Assembly (NCBI RefSeq): GCF_026163695.1
Contig: NZ_JAOTID010000006.1
Coordinates: forward strand, 227,274 to 291,273
Direction of reading: 5' to 3'
DNA length: 64,000 bases
Origin: Shumkonia mesophila
Lineage (GTDB): Bacteria; Pseudomonadota; Alphaproteobacteria; Rhodospirillales; Shumkoniaceae
Positions 8,049-17,793 of this stretch are shown here, in pieces (position 1 is the stretch's first letter; every line of letters begins with the position of its first letter). Position numbers and translations under genes: made by a program. The notes under the pieces are model-generated. The model made no database searches, was not told the DNA's origin, and saw only the letters and a list, made by a program, of their open reading frames with translations.

Positions 8049-10880
8049 ATGAACACCGATTCGCCGACCGCAGACCCCTCCGCTTCCCGCCCGTGGCACG
8101 CCGCAACCGCCGAAGACGCGATGGCGCGAACGGCAAGCAGGCCCGAGGGGCTTTCCGAGGAGGAGGCCCGGCAGCGCCTTACGACCCACGGCCCCAACCT
8201 CATCCCCCGCGGCAAGGGCGACAGCGCGCTGGACCTGCTGTGGCGGCAGATCAACAACCCGCTGATCTGGGTGCTGATCGCCTCGGCGGCGGTGGCCATG
8301 GCCGTCGATCCCACCGACGGCACCAAGAACGGCTTGGTCATCCTGGCCGTCGTCGTGCTCAACACGCTGATCGGCTTCATCCAGGAATTCAAGGCCGGCA
8401 AGGCCATCGAGGCGCTGTCGCAGATGGTGCCGGAAACCGCCACCGTGCTGCGGGAGGGGCGCAAGAGCACCATCCCGGCCGCCGACCTGGTGCCGGGCGA
8501 CGTCGTCATGCTGGCCAGCGGCGACAAAGTGCCGGCGGACATGCGCCTGACGCAACTGCGCAGCCTGCAGGTCGAGGAGGCGGCGCTCACCGGGGAATCG
8601 GTACCGACGCAAAAGCAGCTGGCGCCGGCGCCGGCCGCGGCCGGCATCGGCGATCGCACCTGCATGGTTTTCGGCGGCACGCTGGTTACCTATGGCACCG
8701 GAACCGCCGTGGTGGTCGAAACGGGAGCCAGGACCGAGCTTGGCCGCATCTCCACCCTGCTCAAGGAAACCACCGACCTCGAGACGCCGCTGACCCGGGC
8801 GCTGGCCGGCATCGGCAGGATCATCACGCTGGCCATCGTCGCCATCGCCCTGGCGATGCTGGCGATCGGGACCTGGCGGGCGGTCATCGAAACCGGGGTC
8901 GACTGGCTGACCGCGCTGCGCGAAACCGTCATCTTCGCCGTGGCGCTGGCGGTGGGCGCCATTCCCGAAGGGCTGCCGGCGATCGTCACCATCGCGCTGG
9001 CCATCGGCGTGCAGCGCATGGCCGCCCGCCGGGCCATCGTGCGCAAGCTGCCGGCCGTCGAGACGCTGGGCTCCACCACCGTCATCTGCTCGGACAAGAC
9101 CGGCACGCTGACCCGCAACGAGATGACGGTGCAGGCGCTCTGGACGCCGGCGCTGGGCGCCTTCGCGGTAACCGGCGTCGGCTACGAGCCGACGGGCGGG
9201 CTCGCGCGCGACGGAGCGCCGGTCGCCGAACCGCCGGAGGGCATCGCGGACCTGCTGCGGGCCGGCGCGCTCTGCAACGACTCCTCGCTGGCCCGGGCAG
9301 ACGGGCAGTGGCGGATTTCCGGCGACCCGACCGAGGGGGCGCTGCTGACCGCGGCCGCCAAGCTGGGCCACGACATCGACGCCCTGCGCGCCAGCTCGGC
9401 GCGCCTGGACGCCCTTCCCTTCGAGTCCGAGAACCAGTTCATGGCGACGCTCAACGCCGGAGACGGCGGGCGCATCTTCCTCAAGGGCGCGCCGGAAGCG
9501 ATCCTCGGGCGTTGCGCCGCCGCCGCGGATGGCGGCCCCCTCGATGCCGCCGCCGTCGCCCGCCAAGTCGACGCCATGGCGGCCAGGGGGATGCGGGTTC
9601 TCGCCTTCGCCGCCCGCCCGGCCCCCGGGCTCGGCGCCATCGCCATGGCCGATCTCGAGAACGGCTTTGCCTTCCTCGGCCTGCAAGGCATGATCGACCC
9701 GCCGCGCCCCGAGGCCATCGAGGCCATCGGCCGCTGCCATCGGGCCGGCATCACGGTCAAGATGATCACCGGCGATCACAAGGCGACGGCGCAGGCCATC
9801 GCCGGCGAGCTTGGCATCCTCGGCCATGACCCAGGCGTGCCGGCGGCCATCGCCGGGGTGGAGCTCGCCGAAATGTCCGACCGCCAGATCGAGGACGCGG
9901 CGGTGGCCTGCAACGTCTTCGCGCGGGTGGCGCCCGAGCACAAGCTGAAGCTGGTTTCCGCCCTCCAGAAGCGGGGTCAGATCGTCGCCATGACGGGGGA
10001 CGGCGTCAACGACGCCCCGGCCCTGAAGCAGGCCAACATCGGGGTCGCCATGGGCATCACCGGGACCAGCGTGTCGAAGGAATCGGCCGCCATCGTGCTT
10101 GCCGACGACAACTTCGCCTCCATCGCCGCGGCGGTCGAGGAAGGGCGGCGCTTCTATGACAACCTCATCAAGTCCCTGGCCTTCGTGCTGCCGACCAACC
10201 TGGGCCTCGCGCTGATCCTGATATGGGCGGTGGCGTTCTTTCCCTTCGACGTCGTCGCCCCCGGCGCCGGCCAGGCGGCGCGCGAGCTGCTTCTGCCCAT
10301 GGGGCCGGCACAGCTCCTGTGGGTCAACTTGGTGGCGGCGGTGGCGTTGGCCCTGCCACTGGCCTTCGAGGCCAAGGAACCCAACGTCATGAACCGGCCG
10401 CCCCGCGACCCGAAGGCGCCGGTGCTGAGCCGCTTCGTCCTCATGCGCACCGCCATCGTCGCGGTGCTGATGAGCGCCGGCGCGGTCGGGCTCTTCCTCT
10501 ATCACTTCGGCGCCGCGGCGGAAGGCGGCACAGAAGCGCTGGCCAAGGCGCAGACGCTGGCCGTCACCACCGTCGTCATGTTCCAGATCTTCTACCTGAT
10601 CAACTGCCGCTCGCTCGGCGGCTCGGTCTTCAGGATCGGCGTCTTCAGCAACACGTTCGTGTTCGTCGGCATCGCCGCCGTCCTCGCCCTGCAGGCGGTG
10701 TTCATCTACGCGCCGTTCATGAACGCCATCTTCTCCTCGGCTCCCCTCGGCCTCGACGAGATCCTGGCCAGCGTCGCGGTCGGCGCCGCCATCCTGCCCA
10801 TCATCGGCCTGGAGAAATGGTGGCGGAGCCGGCGGGCGGGCGAACCCCCTCGCGAGTTGGCAGGCAAGGCCGCCGAGTAG
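8049..10880 (+). CDS. P-type cation-transporting ATPase (P2-like)
   Basis: 943 aa inner-membrane ion pump. Residues about 10-75 are the N-terminal cation_ATPase_N domain. The actuator loop has LTGESVPT, the phosphorylation motif is [12 protein letters not shown], and the hinge is [14 protein letters not shown]4 has IPEGLPA, with the glutamate seen in Ca2+ pumps. By motif alignment to SERCA, M5 reads TNLGL where SERCA has NVGE, and M6 reads WVNLVAA where SERCA has WVNLVTD, so two of the classical Ca2+ ligands are missing. This fits a CtpF-like subgroup of uncertain ion. The ATG at 8049 is preferred; the frame stays open to 7983 but that extension is not pump-like. The divergent nhaR suggests Na+ or another monovalent cation. 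Confidence 0.9.
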   Translation: MNTDSPTADPSASRPWHAATAEDAMARTASRPEGLSEEEARQRLTTHGPNLIPRGKGDSALDLLWRQINNPLIWVLIASAAVAMAVDPTDGTKNGLVILAVVVLNTLIGFIQEFKAGKAIEALSQMVPETATVLREGRKSTIPAADLVPGDVVMLASGDKVPADMRLTQLRSLQVEEAALTGESVPTQKQLAPAPAAAGIGDRTCMVFGGTLVTYGTGTAVVVETGARTELGRISTLLKETTDLETPLTRALAGIGRIITLAIVAIALAMLAIGTWRAVIETGVDWLTALRETVIFAVALAVGAIPEGLPAIVTIALAIGVQRMAARRAIVRKLPAVETLGSTTVICSDKTGTLTRNEMTVQALWTPALGAFAVTGVGYEPTGGLARDGAPVAEPPEGIADLLRAGALCNDSSLARADGQWRISGDPTEGALLTAAAKLGHDIDALRASSARLDALPFESENQFMATLNAGDGGRIFLKGAPEAILGRCAAAADGGPLDAAAVARQVDAMAARGMRVLAFAARPAPGLGAIAMADLENGFAFLGLQGMIDPPRPEAIEAIGRCHRAGITVKMITGDHKATAQAIAGELGILGHDPGVPAAIAGVELAEMSDRQIEDAAVACNVFARVAPEHKLKLVSALQKRGQIVAMTGDGVNDAPALKQANIGVAMGITGTSVSKESAAIVLADDNFASIAAAVEEGRRFYDNLIKSLAFVLPTNLGLALILIWAVAFFPFDVVAPGAGQAARELLLPMGPAQLLWVNLVAAVALALPLAFEAKEPNVMNRPPRDPKAPVLSRFVLMRTAIVAVLMSAGAVGLFLYHFGAAAEGGTEALAKAQTLAVTTVVMFQIFYLINCRSLGGSVFRIGVFSNTFVFVGIAAVLALQAVFIYAPFMNAIFSSAPLGLDEILASVAVGAAILPIIGLEKWWRSRRAGEPPRELAGKAAE

Positions 10881-10962
10881 GGGATCCCTTGTCCCGCCGC
10901 CCCGCGCGCATCAGGTATTGCCTTTGGGCGCGCCATCGCGCCGACAAGCGAGGATGGGTTTC

Positions 10963-11658
10963 ATGTCGCTCACGCTCCACTATCATCCGCTGGCGTCCTT
11001 CTGCCACAAGGTGCTGATCGCGCTCTATGAGGCGCAAACGCCCTTCACCGCCCATGTCGTCGACCTCATGGACGGAGGCGCCAGGGCCCACTTCCTCGAC
11101 CTGTGGCCGGTCGGCAAGATCCCGGTGCTGCGCGACGAGGCCCGGGACGCGACGGTGCCCGAGACCACCATCATCATCGAGTACCTGGATCGCCACTACC
11201 CCGGCCCGCGCCCCCTGCTGCCGGCGGACGAAGACGCGCGACTGGAAACCCGGCTGTGGGACCGCTTTTTCGATGCCTACGTCCACGCTCCCATGCAGGC
11301 CGTCGTCGGCGACCGCCTGCGGCCGGAAGAGGCGCGCGACCCGACGGGCATCGCCGCCGCCCGGGCGACGCTCGCCACCGCCTACGGGATGATCGAGAAG
11401 CGCATGGCGGAAAGAACCTGGGCGGTGGGCGAGGATTTCAGCCTCGCCGACTGCGCGGCGGCACCGGCGCTCTTCTACGCCGGCATCGTCGCCCCCTTCC
11501 CCGCCGGCCACGCCCTTCTTGCCGCCTATTTCGAGCGGCTGCTGGCGCGCCCCTCCTTCGCCCGCGTGCTCACCGAGGCCCGGCCCTACTTCGCGATGTT
11601 CCCCTTCAAGGACGACATGCCGGCGCGGTTTCTGGAGGGCGGGGCCCCGGGCCGGTAG
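10963..11658 (+). CDS. Glutathione S-transferase family protein
   Basis: 231 aa. Thioredoxin-fold N-terminus with LHYHPLASFCHKVLIALYE (a beta-alpha start with an SFC catalytic region), the cis-proline segment GKIPVLRDE and the glutathione gamma-Glu contact ETTIIIEYLD. An alpha-helical C-terminal domain follows, with the N-capping motif FSLADCAAAP. The start at 10963 is chosen over ATG 10954 because AGGA is better spaced and homologues begin at this strand. It follows the ATPase by 82 bp. Substrate unknown. Confidence 0.88.
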   Translation: MSLTLHYHPLASFCHKVLIALYEAQTPFTAHVVDLMDGGARAHFLDLWPVGKIPVLRDEARDATVPETTIIIEYLDRHYPGPRPLLPADEDARLETRLWDRFFDAYVHAPMQAVVGDRLRPEEARDPTGIAAARATLATAYGMIEKRMAERTWAVGEDFSLADCAAAPALFYAGIVAPFPAGHALLAAYFERLLARPSFARVLTEARPYFAMFPFKDDMPARFLEGGAPGR

Positions 11659-11807
11659 AGCGGCTTTGGCCGCGCCAGAGTTGCGGTGGGGAAGCGGCAT
11701 CGGGTAGATTATCGGGGTGGGGACAGCGGCAGACTCCCCGCTTTTCCAAGATGCGCGCGTCCAAGCTCTGCTACCAATTCCCTGCCGAGAGCCGGCGCGG
11801 AGGTAGC

Positions 11808-13022
11808 ATGGGTGCGTTCAGCCCGATCGGGCCCGGTTCGACCACCGCCCTGCTGTTGTGGGGGCGGGCGCTGCGCGATTTCGGCGACGGCTTCGTGGCC
11901 GTCCTGTTGCCGGTCTATCTGTTGGCCCTCGGGCTGTCGGCCTTCGAGGTCGGCGTCATCGCCACGACGGCCCTGCTCGGCTCGGCGCTGCTGACGCTGG
12001 CCATCGGGCTCGTCGGCGGCCGCCACGACCATCGCCGCCTGCTGCTGGCGGCGGCGGGCCTGATGATCGCCAGCGGCGTCGCCTTCGCCGTCATCGACGA
12101 TTTCGCCCTGCTGCTGGTGGTGGCCTTCGCCGGCACCGTCAATCCCTCGGCGGGCAGCGTCAGCGTCTTCGTGCCCCTCGAGCACGCGGTGCTGGCCCGC
12201 GACGTCGCCGAGCGGGACCGCACCAAGACCTTCGCCCGCTACAGCCTGATCGGCGCCCTGGCCGCCGCGTTGGGCGCGCTCGCCGCCGCCGCCCCCGACC
12301 ATGCCGCCACGTTGGGCATCGGCCGGCTCGCCGCCATCAAGGCGATGTTCGTGCTGTACGCGGCCCTGGGGCTGGCCGGCAGTCTGCTCTACGCCCGCAT
12401 CCCGCCCCGGCCGCCGGCGCCCCACGGGCCCCGCCCGGCGCCGCTGGGGCCGTCGCGCGCCATCGTCGTGAAGCTGGCCGCGCTGTTCAGCCTCGACGCC
12501 TTCGCCGGCGGCTTCGTCGTGCAGTCGCTGCTGGCGCTGTGGCTGTTTCAGCGCTTCGATCTGTCGCTCACGGCGGCCGGACTGTTTTTCTTCTGGGCCG
12601 GCGTTCTCTCGGCCTTCTCGTTTCCGGTGGCGGCGTGGCTCTCCCGGCGCATCGGGCTCATCAACACCATGGTGTTCACGCACATCCCGTCCAGCCTGTG
12701 CCTGATCGGGGCCGCCGTCGCGCCCAGCCTTGCGGTCGCGCTGGCCCTGCTGCTGGCCCGCGCCGCGCTGTCGCAGATGGACGTGCCGACGCGCTCGTCC
12801 TACGTGATGGCCGTCGTCACCGAGGCCGAGCGCCCGGCCGCCGCCAGCTTCACGGCGGTGCCGCGCAGCCTCGCCGCCGCCGCCAGCCCGGCGCTGGCCG
12901 CCGCGCTGTTCGCGGCGTCGTTGCAGGCCTGGCCGCTGTTCCTGTGCGGCGGGCTGAAGATCCTCTACGACCTGCTGCTGCTCGTGCAGTTCCGGCATCT
13001 GAAACCGCCGGAGGAACGATAG
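11808..13022 (+). CDS. MFS transporter
   Basis: 404 aa, start ATG 11808 after CGGAGG. About 12 hydrophobic segments in two halves, with a cytoplasmic loop after TM2 (GLVGGRHDHRR) that approximates the MFS motif A, and a long Pro-rich central loop around residues 200-220. The C-terminal half contains RAALSQMDVPTRSSYVMAVV, a segment found in a group of uncharacterised MFS proteins. Convergent with the phosphoribosyltransferase gene. Substrate unknown. Confidence 0.85.
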   Translation: MGAFSPIGPGSTTALLLWGRALRDFGDGFVAVLLPVYLLALGLSAFEVGVIATTALLGSALLTLAIGLVGGRHDHRRLLLAAAGLMIASGVAFAVIDDFALLLVVAFAGTVNPSAGSVSVFVPLEHAVLARDVAERDRTKTFARYSLIGALAAALGALAAAAPDHAATLGIGRLAAIKAMFVLYAALGLAGSLLYARIPPRPPAPHGPRPAPLGPSRAIVVKLAALFSLDAFAGGFVVQSLLALWLFQRFDLSLTAAGLFFFWAGVLSAFSFPVAAWLSRRIGLINTMVFTHIPSSLCLIGAAVAPSLAVALALLLARAALSQMDVPTRSSYVMAVVTEAERPAAASFTAVPRSLAAAASPALAAALFAASLQAWPLFLCGGLKILYDLLLLVQFRHLKPPEER

Positions 13023-13033
13023 GCGAGGGCCGG

Positions 13034-13717
13034 CTAATCCATTTCGATCCAGTCGCCCTCGGGGGTCCTTGTCAGCATGGGCGTATTGAAAACGCCGACG
13101 ACCTTGGCGGAACTGGCGGGAACCACGTTCTCGAGATGGCTGCGCCAGCGTTGCGTCTGGACCATCGCGACGCCGAGAACGACCGGATCGATCCCGCAGG
13201 TCGACAGCAGTTGGAGGCCGGCAAGCATCGATGAGCCGCTGGAGATCACGTCGTCGACCAGCACCACCCGCCGGCCGTCGAGAAGCGGCAGCATGCGGGG
13301 ATCGACATAAAGCCGCTTGCGCTGATCGGGGGTGGTGATCGAGGAAAGGGAGACCGAAATCTCCTCCTGGTACCAGAATTTCCGCGATGTCCCGAGGGGG
13401 ACGAACCGGCTGTGGCCGAGCTCGCGGGCCACCGCGCTGGCCAGCGTCAGGCCGAGCGTCGGCAGACCGACGACGATCTCGGGCCGGAAGGCCTTGAGCT
13501 TTGCCGCGAGCACCTTGGCAAGGGCGTCCTGCACGGCAAAGCTGGCCTGATTGATGATCAGCGAGGCCAGCGCGTGTTCGCCATCCGGGAGCGGCCGGAT
13601 GGGAAGCTTGATCTGGCGGCCGTCATCGAGTTCGACAGGGAAAAAGCCGGTATGGCTGTCGACGGGCCCGAAGGTCTCGGGCGAATGGATTTCCTGCCAG
13701 AAGTCATGGGGTTGCAT
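13034..13717 (-). CDS. Phosphoribosyltransferase-family protein
   Basis: 227 aa. The PRPP-binding loop VVLVDDVISSGSS (about residues 150-162) and preceding core strand EIVVGLPTLGLTLA define a type I phosphoribosyltransferase fold. The N-terminal 45 residues (DFWQEIHSPETFGP...) and a hood near the C-terminus are not typical of Apt, Hpt or Upp, so the accepted base is unknown. Convergent with the MFS gene, divergent from the M20 amidohydrolase with about 60 bp between. Confidence 0.8.
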   Translation of the reverse strand: MQPHDFWQEIHSPETFGPVDSHTGFFPVELDDGRQIKLPIRPLPDGEHALASLIINQASFAVQDALAKVLAAKLKAFRPEIVVGLPTLGLTLASAVARELGHSRFVPLGTSRKFWYQEEISVSLSSITTPDQRKRLYVDPRMLPLLDGRRVVLVDDVISSGSSMLAGLQLLSTCGIDPVVLGVAMVQTQRWRSHLENVVPASSAKVVGVFNTPMLTRTPEGDWIEMD

Positions 13718-13780
13718 TCGGGTCCGGTCCTTTTCTCGGGTTGTCGGCCAAGGCAGTTCATTTTATAGGATTTTTCGGGT

Positions 13781-15022
13781 ATGTCGGGGTCTGTTGCGAT
13801 AAACGCGCCCCCGGCGTCCTCGAGTGTCATGAAAGGTGCGGCCAAACCGATGAACGTCCCCGACCGGGTTTCCGACGATTTGCCCTTTCTCACGGCGCTG
13901 CGCCGCGATCTGCACGCCCATCCGGAACTCGGATTCGAGGAGGTCAGGACCAGCGAACTCGTCGCCCGGCATCTCGAGGAGGTGGGGATAAGCGTGCATC
14001 GCGGCCTTGCCGGGACCGGCGTCGTCGGCACCCTTCGGGTCGGCAACGGCACGCGTTCCATCGGCCTGCGCGCCGATATGGATGCGCTGGCCATGCCGGA
14101 AACGGCAGAGCGGCCCTACACGTCCACCGTGCCGGGCAGGATGCATGCCTGCGGCCACGACGGGCATACGGTGATGCTGCTGGGGGCGGCGCGCCATCTT
14201 GCCCGGACGCGGACGTTTTCCGGCACCGTGCATTTCATCTTCCAGCCGGCCGAGGAGGGGCGCGGCGGGGCGCGCAGGATGATGGAAGACGGCCTGTTCG
14301 GCCTTTTCCCCTGCGATGCGGTTTACGGACTCCACAACATGCCGGGGCTCGCCATCGACGAGATGGCGGTCGTCGAGGGCCCCCAGCTCGCCTCGTCCGA
14401 CAGCTGGCGCGTCACCTTTCGCGGCACGGGCACGCATGGCGCCAAGCCGCATCTCGGGCGCGATCCGATCACCGCCATGGCCACGTTCCTTGCCGCCCTG
14501 CAGACGATCGTCGGCAGGGTGGTCGATCCTTTGCAGCCGGCCGTCGTCAGCGCCTGTTCGGTGGCGGCGGGCAATCCGGAGGCGCTCAACGTCATTCCCG
14601 ATTTCGCCGCCATCGGCGGCACGGCGCGCGCCTATTCGGCCGCCGTGCGCGACCAGCTGGAAGAAGAGATCGGCCGCCTGGCGCGGGGAACGGCGGAAAT
14701 GTTCGGGATCGGCGCCGACTACCGGTTCGAACGCCGCATCCCGCCGACGATCAACGACGCCGCCGCCACGCGCCGGGCGCGCGACGCCGCCGCAAGCGTC
14801 TTCGGAGACAAGGTCCTGAGCGCCTTCCCGCCCTCCACGGCCGGCGACGATTTCGCGTTTTTCGGGCAGCAGGCGCCGGGCTGTTACGTCTGGCTCGGCA
14901 ATGGTCCGGCCGTCGAAGGTGCGCTCCATCACAATACCGCCTACGACTTCAACGATGCCGCGATCCCCTACGGGGTGGCCTTCTGGTCGGCCCTCGTCGA
15001 GCGGGAACTGGCCGCCGGCTAG
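13781..15022 (+). CDS. M20 family amidohydrolase (hippurate/N-acyl amino acid hydrolase type)
   Basis: Up to 413 aa. Metal-dependent amidohydrolase of the AmhX/HipO group: RRDLHAHPELGFEE, the ADMDALAMPE segment, metal ligands in HACGHDGHT, and QPAEEGRGGA with the catalytic glutamates. The dimerisation domain lies at about 195-310. Three starts are possible (13781, 13829, 13850). The last, MNVPDRVSDD, best matches the family N-terminus, but none has a strong ribosome site. Catalyses hydrolysis of an N-acyl or amidine bond. It has the nucleoside-hydrolase gene convergent to its right and no clear operon partner. Confidence 0.9.
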   Translation: MSGSVAINAPPASSSVMKGAAKPMNVPDRVSDDLPFLTALRRDLHAHPELGFEEVRTSELVARHLEEVGISVHRGLAGTGVVGTLRVGNGTRSIGLRADMDALAMPETAERPYTSTVPGRMHACGHDGHTVMLLGAARHLARTRTFSGTVHFIFQPAEEGRGGARRMMEDGLFGLFPCDAVYGLHNMPGLAIDEMAVVEGPQLASSDSWRVTFRGTGTHGAKPHLGRDPITAMATFLAALQTIVGRVVDPLQPAVVSACSVAAGNPEALNVIPDFAAIGGTARAYSAAVRDQLEEEIGRLARGTAEMFGIGADYRFERRIPPTINDAAATRRARDAAASVFGDKVLSAFPPSTAGDDFAFFGQQAPGCYVWLGNGPAVEGALHHNTAYDFNDAAIPYGVAFWSALVERELAAG

Positions 15023-15068
15023 AAGATCTCGGGCATGGGGTGTTCCGGCGGCTTCCCGGTCGCCGTCT

Positions 15069-15992
15069 TCATCGCGCCGCCGCCGCCGCAAGCGCATCCA
15101 GGATGACGGCTTTCAGCCGGTCCTGCTCGGCCTCGACGGCAAGGTCCGCGTTGAAGGCGGCATGGCTCGACCGCGTCTCGACCACGGTGCGGCCGCGGGT
15201 CAGCGTACCGGCAAGCTCCATCGCGATGGCGACCGGCCGGAAGGTCACCAGGTCGGGGCGGACGAAGGCCGCCGCCGCCGCGGGATCGTAGAAGGCCATG
15301 GCGGGGCGGCCGCGGCTGATGGCGATGGCGATGAAGCCGCCGAACAGGTCGGCCAGCAGGTCGGCGTTGCCCCCGCCGAGCGTCCGCAGGCGTTCGGCGT
15401 CTTCCGGCCGGCAAAGGATCTTGCGGGCAAAATCGAGATCGACCATGCGCAACGGCAGGCCGTGGGCGAGAACGATGGCGACCGCCTCGGGGTCGGCATA
15501 GGCGTTGAACTCGGCCGACGCGGTATGGTTGCCGGCGCCGGCGCCGCCGCCCATCCAGGTCAGATCGTCGATCCGGCGGGCGAGGTCGGGACGCGCCAGC
15601 ACGAGCGCCGCGATATTCGTCAGCGGCCCCAGCGCCAGGATGCGGCGCGGCCCGGCGGCCGATTCGAGCCAGTGGACGAGCGCGTGGAAGGCGTCCCCGC
15701 CCGGTTCCGGATCGCCGGCGGGAAGGCCGCGGCCAAGGGTCGGAATGCCGGTGGGACCGAGGATCCTCTCAGCCGTCTCGATTTGCCCCAGCACCGACGT
15801 CTCGCGGCCGATGGAAATGGGAAAGCGCCAGCCGAACGCCCGCCTTGCCGCCGCCGCGTTGCGGCGCACCTGCTCCAGCGGAACATTGCCGAAGACCAGC
15901 GACACGCCGTCGATGGCAACGCCGGCATGCCCGACCGTCAGGATCGCGGCGATGTCGTCGAAGCCCATGTCGGTGTCGATCCAGATCCCCAT
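15069..15992 (-). CDS. Inosine-uridine preferring nucleoside hydrolase family protein
   Basis: 307 aa. The Ca2+-binding Asp cluster WIDTDMGFDD at the N-terminus, the LGPLTNIA segment and SAEFNAYADPEA (the usual substrate-binding Asn/Asp region) identify the IUNH fold. These enzymes split the N-glycosidic bond of nucleosides to base and ribose. The conserved C-terminal Asp-containing motif is weaker than in classical IUNH, so a different N-glycoside is possible. It is the last gene of the ABC operon (3 bp after the ATPase gene), so it probably acts on the imported solute in the cytosol. Confidence 0.88.
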   Translation of the reverse strand: MGIWIDTDMGFDDIAAILTVGHAGVAIDGVSLVFGNVPLEQVRRNAAAARRAFGWRFPISIGRETSVLGQIETAERILGPTGIPTLGRGLPAGDPEPGGDAFHALVHWLESAAGPRRILALGPLTNIAALVLARPDLARRIDDLTWMGGGAGAGNHTASAEFNAYADPEAVAIVLAHGLPLRMVDLDFARKILCRPEDAERLRTLGGGNADLLADLFGGFIAIAISRGRPAMAFYDPAAAAAFVRPDLVTFRPVAIAMELAGTLTRGRTVVETRSSHAAFNADLAVEAEQDRLKAVILDALAAAAAR

Positions 15993-15995
15993 GGG

Positions 15996-17021
15996 TCACC
16001 CGAAGCGCTTGAGGTGCGCGGCGTTGCCGACCGGAAGGTCGAAGGCGACCTCGGCGCCGAGCGGATGGCTGGGCAGGGTCGCGTCGACCTCGGCCTTCAG
16101 GCTGCCGAACGGCGTATCGAGGACGTATTCGCGCGTGCCGCCGGCGAATGAAACGCCGCGCACGGTGCCTCGGAAGGGGCCCGAGCCCAAGCGCAGCATG
16201 CGGGGTCGCCAGGCCAGTCCCGCCGTTGCCGGCAACTGGGATGGTACCGGGATCTCGCCGTGATCGCTGACGAACTTGCCGTCGCGGATCTCGAAAATGT
16301 TCTCGAAGCCGACGAAATCGGCGACGAAGCGCGAGACCGGATGGTTATAGATCTCCTCCGGCGTGCCGATCTGCTCGATCGCGCCGTCCTTCATCACCAC
16401 GATCCGGTCGGCCAGCGCCAGCGCCTCGACCTGATCGTGGGTGACGAAGATCATCGTCACGCCGCTTTGCTTCTGAACCCGCTGCAGCTCGGTGCGCATT
16501 TCGAGCCGCAGCCGTGCGTCGAGGTTGGACAGCGGTTCGTCGAGCAGCAGCAGTTTGGGTTCCATCACCATGGAGCGGACCAGCGCCACGCGCTGCTGCT
16601 GGCCGCCGGAAAGTTCCGGCGGCTTGCGGCTGGCGAAGCTCGAAAGGTCGACCGATTTCAGCCCGGCCTCGACCTTGGCCACAAGCTCCGCACCGCCCAT
16701 GCCCTTGAGCTTGAGGCCGAAGGCGACGTTCTCGAACACCGACAGATGCGGGAACAGGGCGTAGGACTGGAAAACCATCCCGACGGCGCGCTTGTTGGCC
16801 GCAACGCGGGTTATATCGACCCCGTCGAGACGGATGCGGCCGCCGGCCGGCCTCAGCAGGCCGGCGATCGCCCGCATGGTCGTGGTCTTGCCGCAACCGG
16901 ACGGCCCCAGCAGGGCCAGCAGCTCGCCCTTGCGGATGTTAAGATCGAGGTCCTTGACCGCGACCGTCTTGCCATAGGTCAACGTCAGCTTGTCGAGGGT
17001 CAGAAAGGCTTGATCAGACAT
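15996..17021 (-). CDS. ABC transporter ATP-binding protein, spermidine/putrescine (PotA) type
   Basis: 341 aa. Walker A GPSGCGKTT (about 34-42), Q-loop FQSYALFP, signature LSGGQQQR, Walker B LLLLDEPLSN and H-loop THDQ are all intact. A C-terminal TOBE-like domain runs from about residue 240 to the end. The start is ATG 17021, overlapping the permease stop by 8 bases, which shows translational coupling. It energises the two permeases encoded immediately upstream. Confidence 0.93.
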   Translation of the reverse strand: MSDQAFLTLDKLTLTYGKTVAVKDLDLNIRKGELLALLGPSGCGKTTTMRAIAGLLRPAGGRIRLDGVDITRVAANKRAVGMVFQSYALFPHLSVFENVAFGLKLKGMGGAELVAKVEAGLKSVDLSSFASRKPPELSGGQQQRVALVRSMVMEPKLLLLDEPLSNLDARLRLEMRTELQRVQKQSGVTMIFVTHDQVEALALADRIVVMKDGAIEQIGTPEEIYNHPVSRFVADFVGFENIFEIRDGKFVSDHGEIPVPSQLPATAGLAWRPRMLRLGSGPFRGTVRGVSFAGGTREYVLDTPFGSLKAEVDATLPSHPLGAEVAFDLPVGNAAHLKRFG

Positions 17022-17793
17022 AGCGGGAGAACCCCAGAAAACGCTCGGCGGCGAAGACGATGCCGACGGACAGAAAGGCAAGCAGCGAGGAAAGCGCCGC
17101 GATGGACGGATCGAACACGATCTCCATGTAACCGAGCATGTCGATCGGCAGGGTTCTGACCCCTGGGCCGGACAGGAACAGCGAGACCGGAACCTGGTTG
17201 AAGCTGGTGACGAAGCCGAGGATGAAGGCCGACAGAATGCCGCCGCGGATGTTCGGCAGCACCACCCGGAAGAAGGCCCCAAGGCGCGACGAGCCCAGCA
17301 GCACCGCAGCCTCCTCGATCTCGGAGCGCAGGTTGTTGAGGCTGGCCGAGACCACGCGCACCGCATAGGGCAGCACCAGCGCCGTGTGGGCGAGAAACAA
17401 CGCCAGTGTGATCTTCATCTGGAACGGCACGACGAAATAGCGAAGCAGGGCGAGACCGACGATGATGCCGGGCACGATGATCGGCGCCGAGACCATCATG
17501 CGGACGGTCTCGGCGAACGGCAGCTTGTAGCGCGACATGGCGTACGATGCCGGAACCCCAAGCACGAGCGCCGCCAGCGTGCCGCCGATCGCCAGGAACA
17601 TCGACATCGCGAAGCCTTCGCGAAAGCTCTGGACGGTGAAGACCTTGGCGATCCATTTCAGCGAAAAACCCTGCGGAGGAAAGGCCAGCGTGTCGCCGGC
17701 CGAGAACGAGGCCGCCACGATGATCACGAACGGGCCGATCAGGAAGAACAGCACGAGGCCGAGGGTCAGCGGCGCGAAGAGACGCTGGGTCAT
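17014..17793 (-). CDS. ABC transporter permease, PotC type
   Basis: 259 aa inner-membrane subunit with six predicted transmembrane segments. The EAA loop contacting the ATPase is seen near EEAAVLLGSSRLGAFFRVVLP (about residues 155-175). The start overlaps the stop of the other permease by 4 bases (ATGA). Confidence 0.92.
   Translation of the reverse strand: MTQRLFAPLTLGLVLFFLIGPFVIIVAASFSAGDTLAFPPQGFSLKWIAKVFTVQSFREGFAMSMFLAIGGTLAALVLGVPASYAMSRYKLPFAETVRMMVSAPIIVPGIIVGLALLRYFVVPFQMKITLALFLAHTALVLPYAVRVVSASLNNLRSEIEEAAVLLGSSRLGAFFRVVLPNIRGGILSAFILGFVTSFNQVPVSLFLSGPGVRTLPIDMLGYMEIVFDPSIAALSSLLAFLSVGIVFAAERFLGFSRYV

Noticed and set aside
8034..10505. Minus-strand open frame of about 820 codons opposite the P-type ATPase
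   Set aside because: Antisense shadow; the plus-strand frame has all ATPase motifs.
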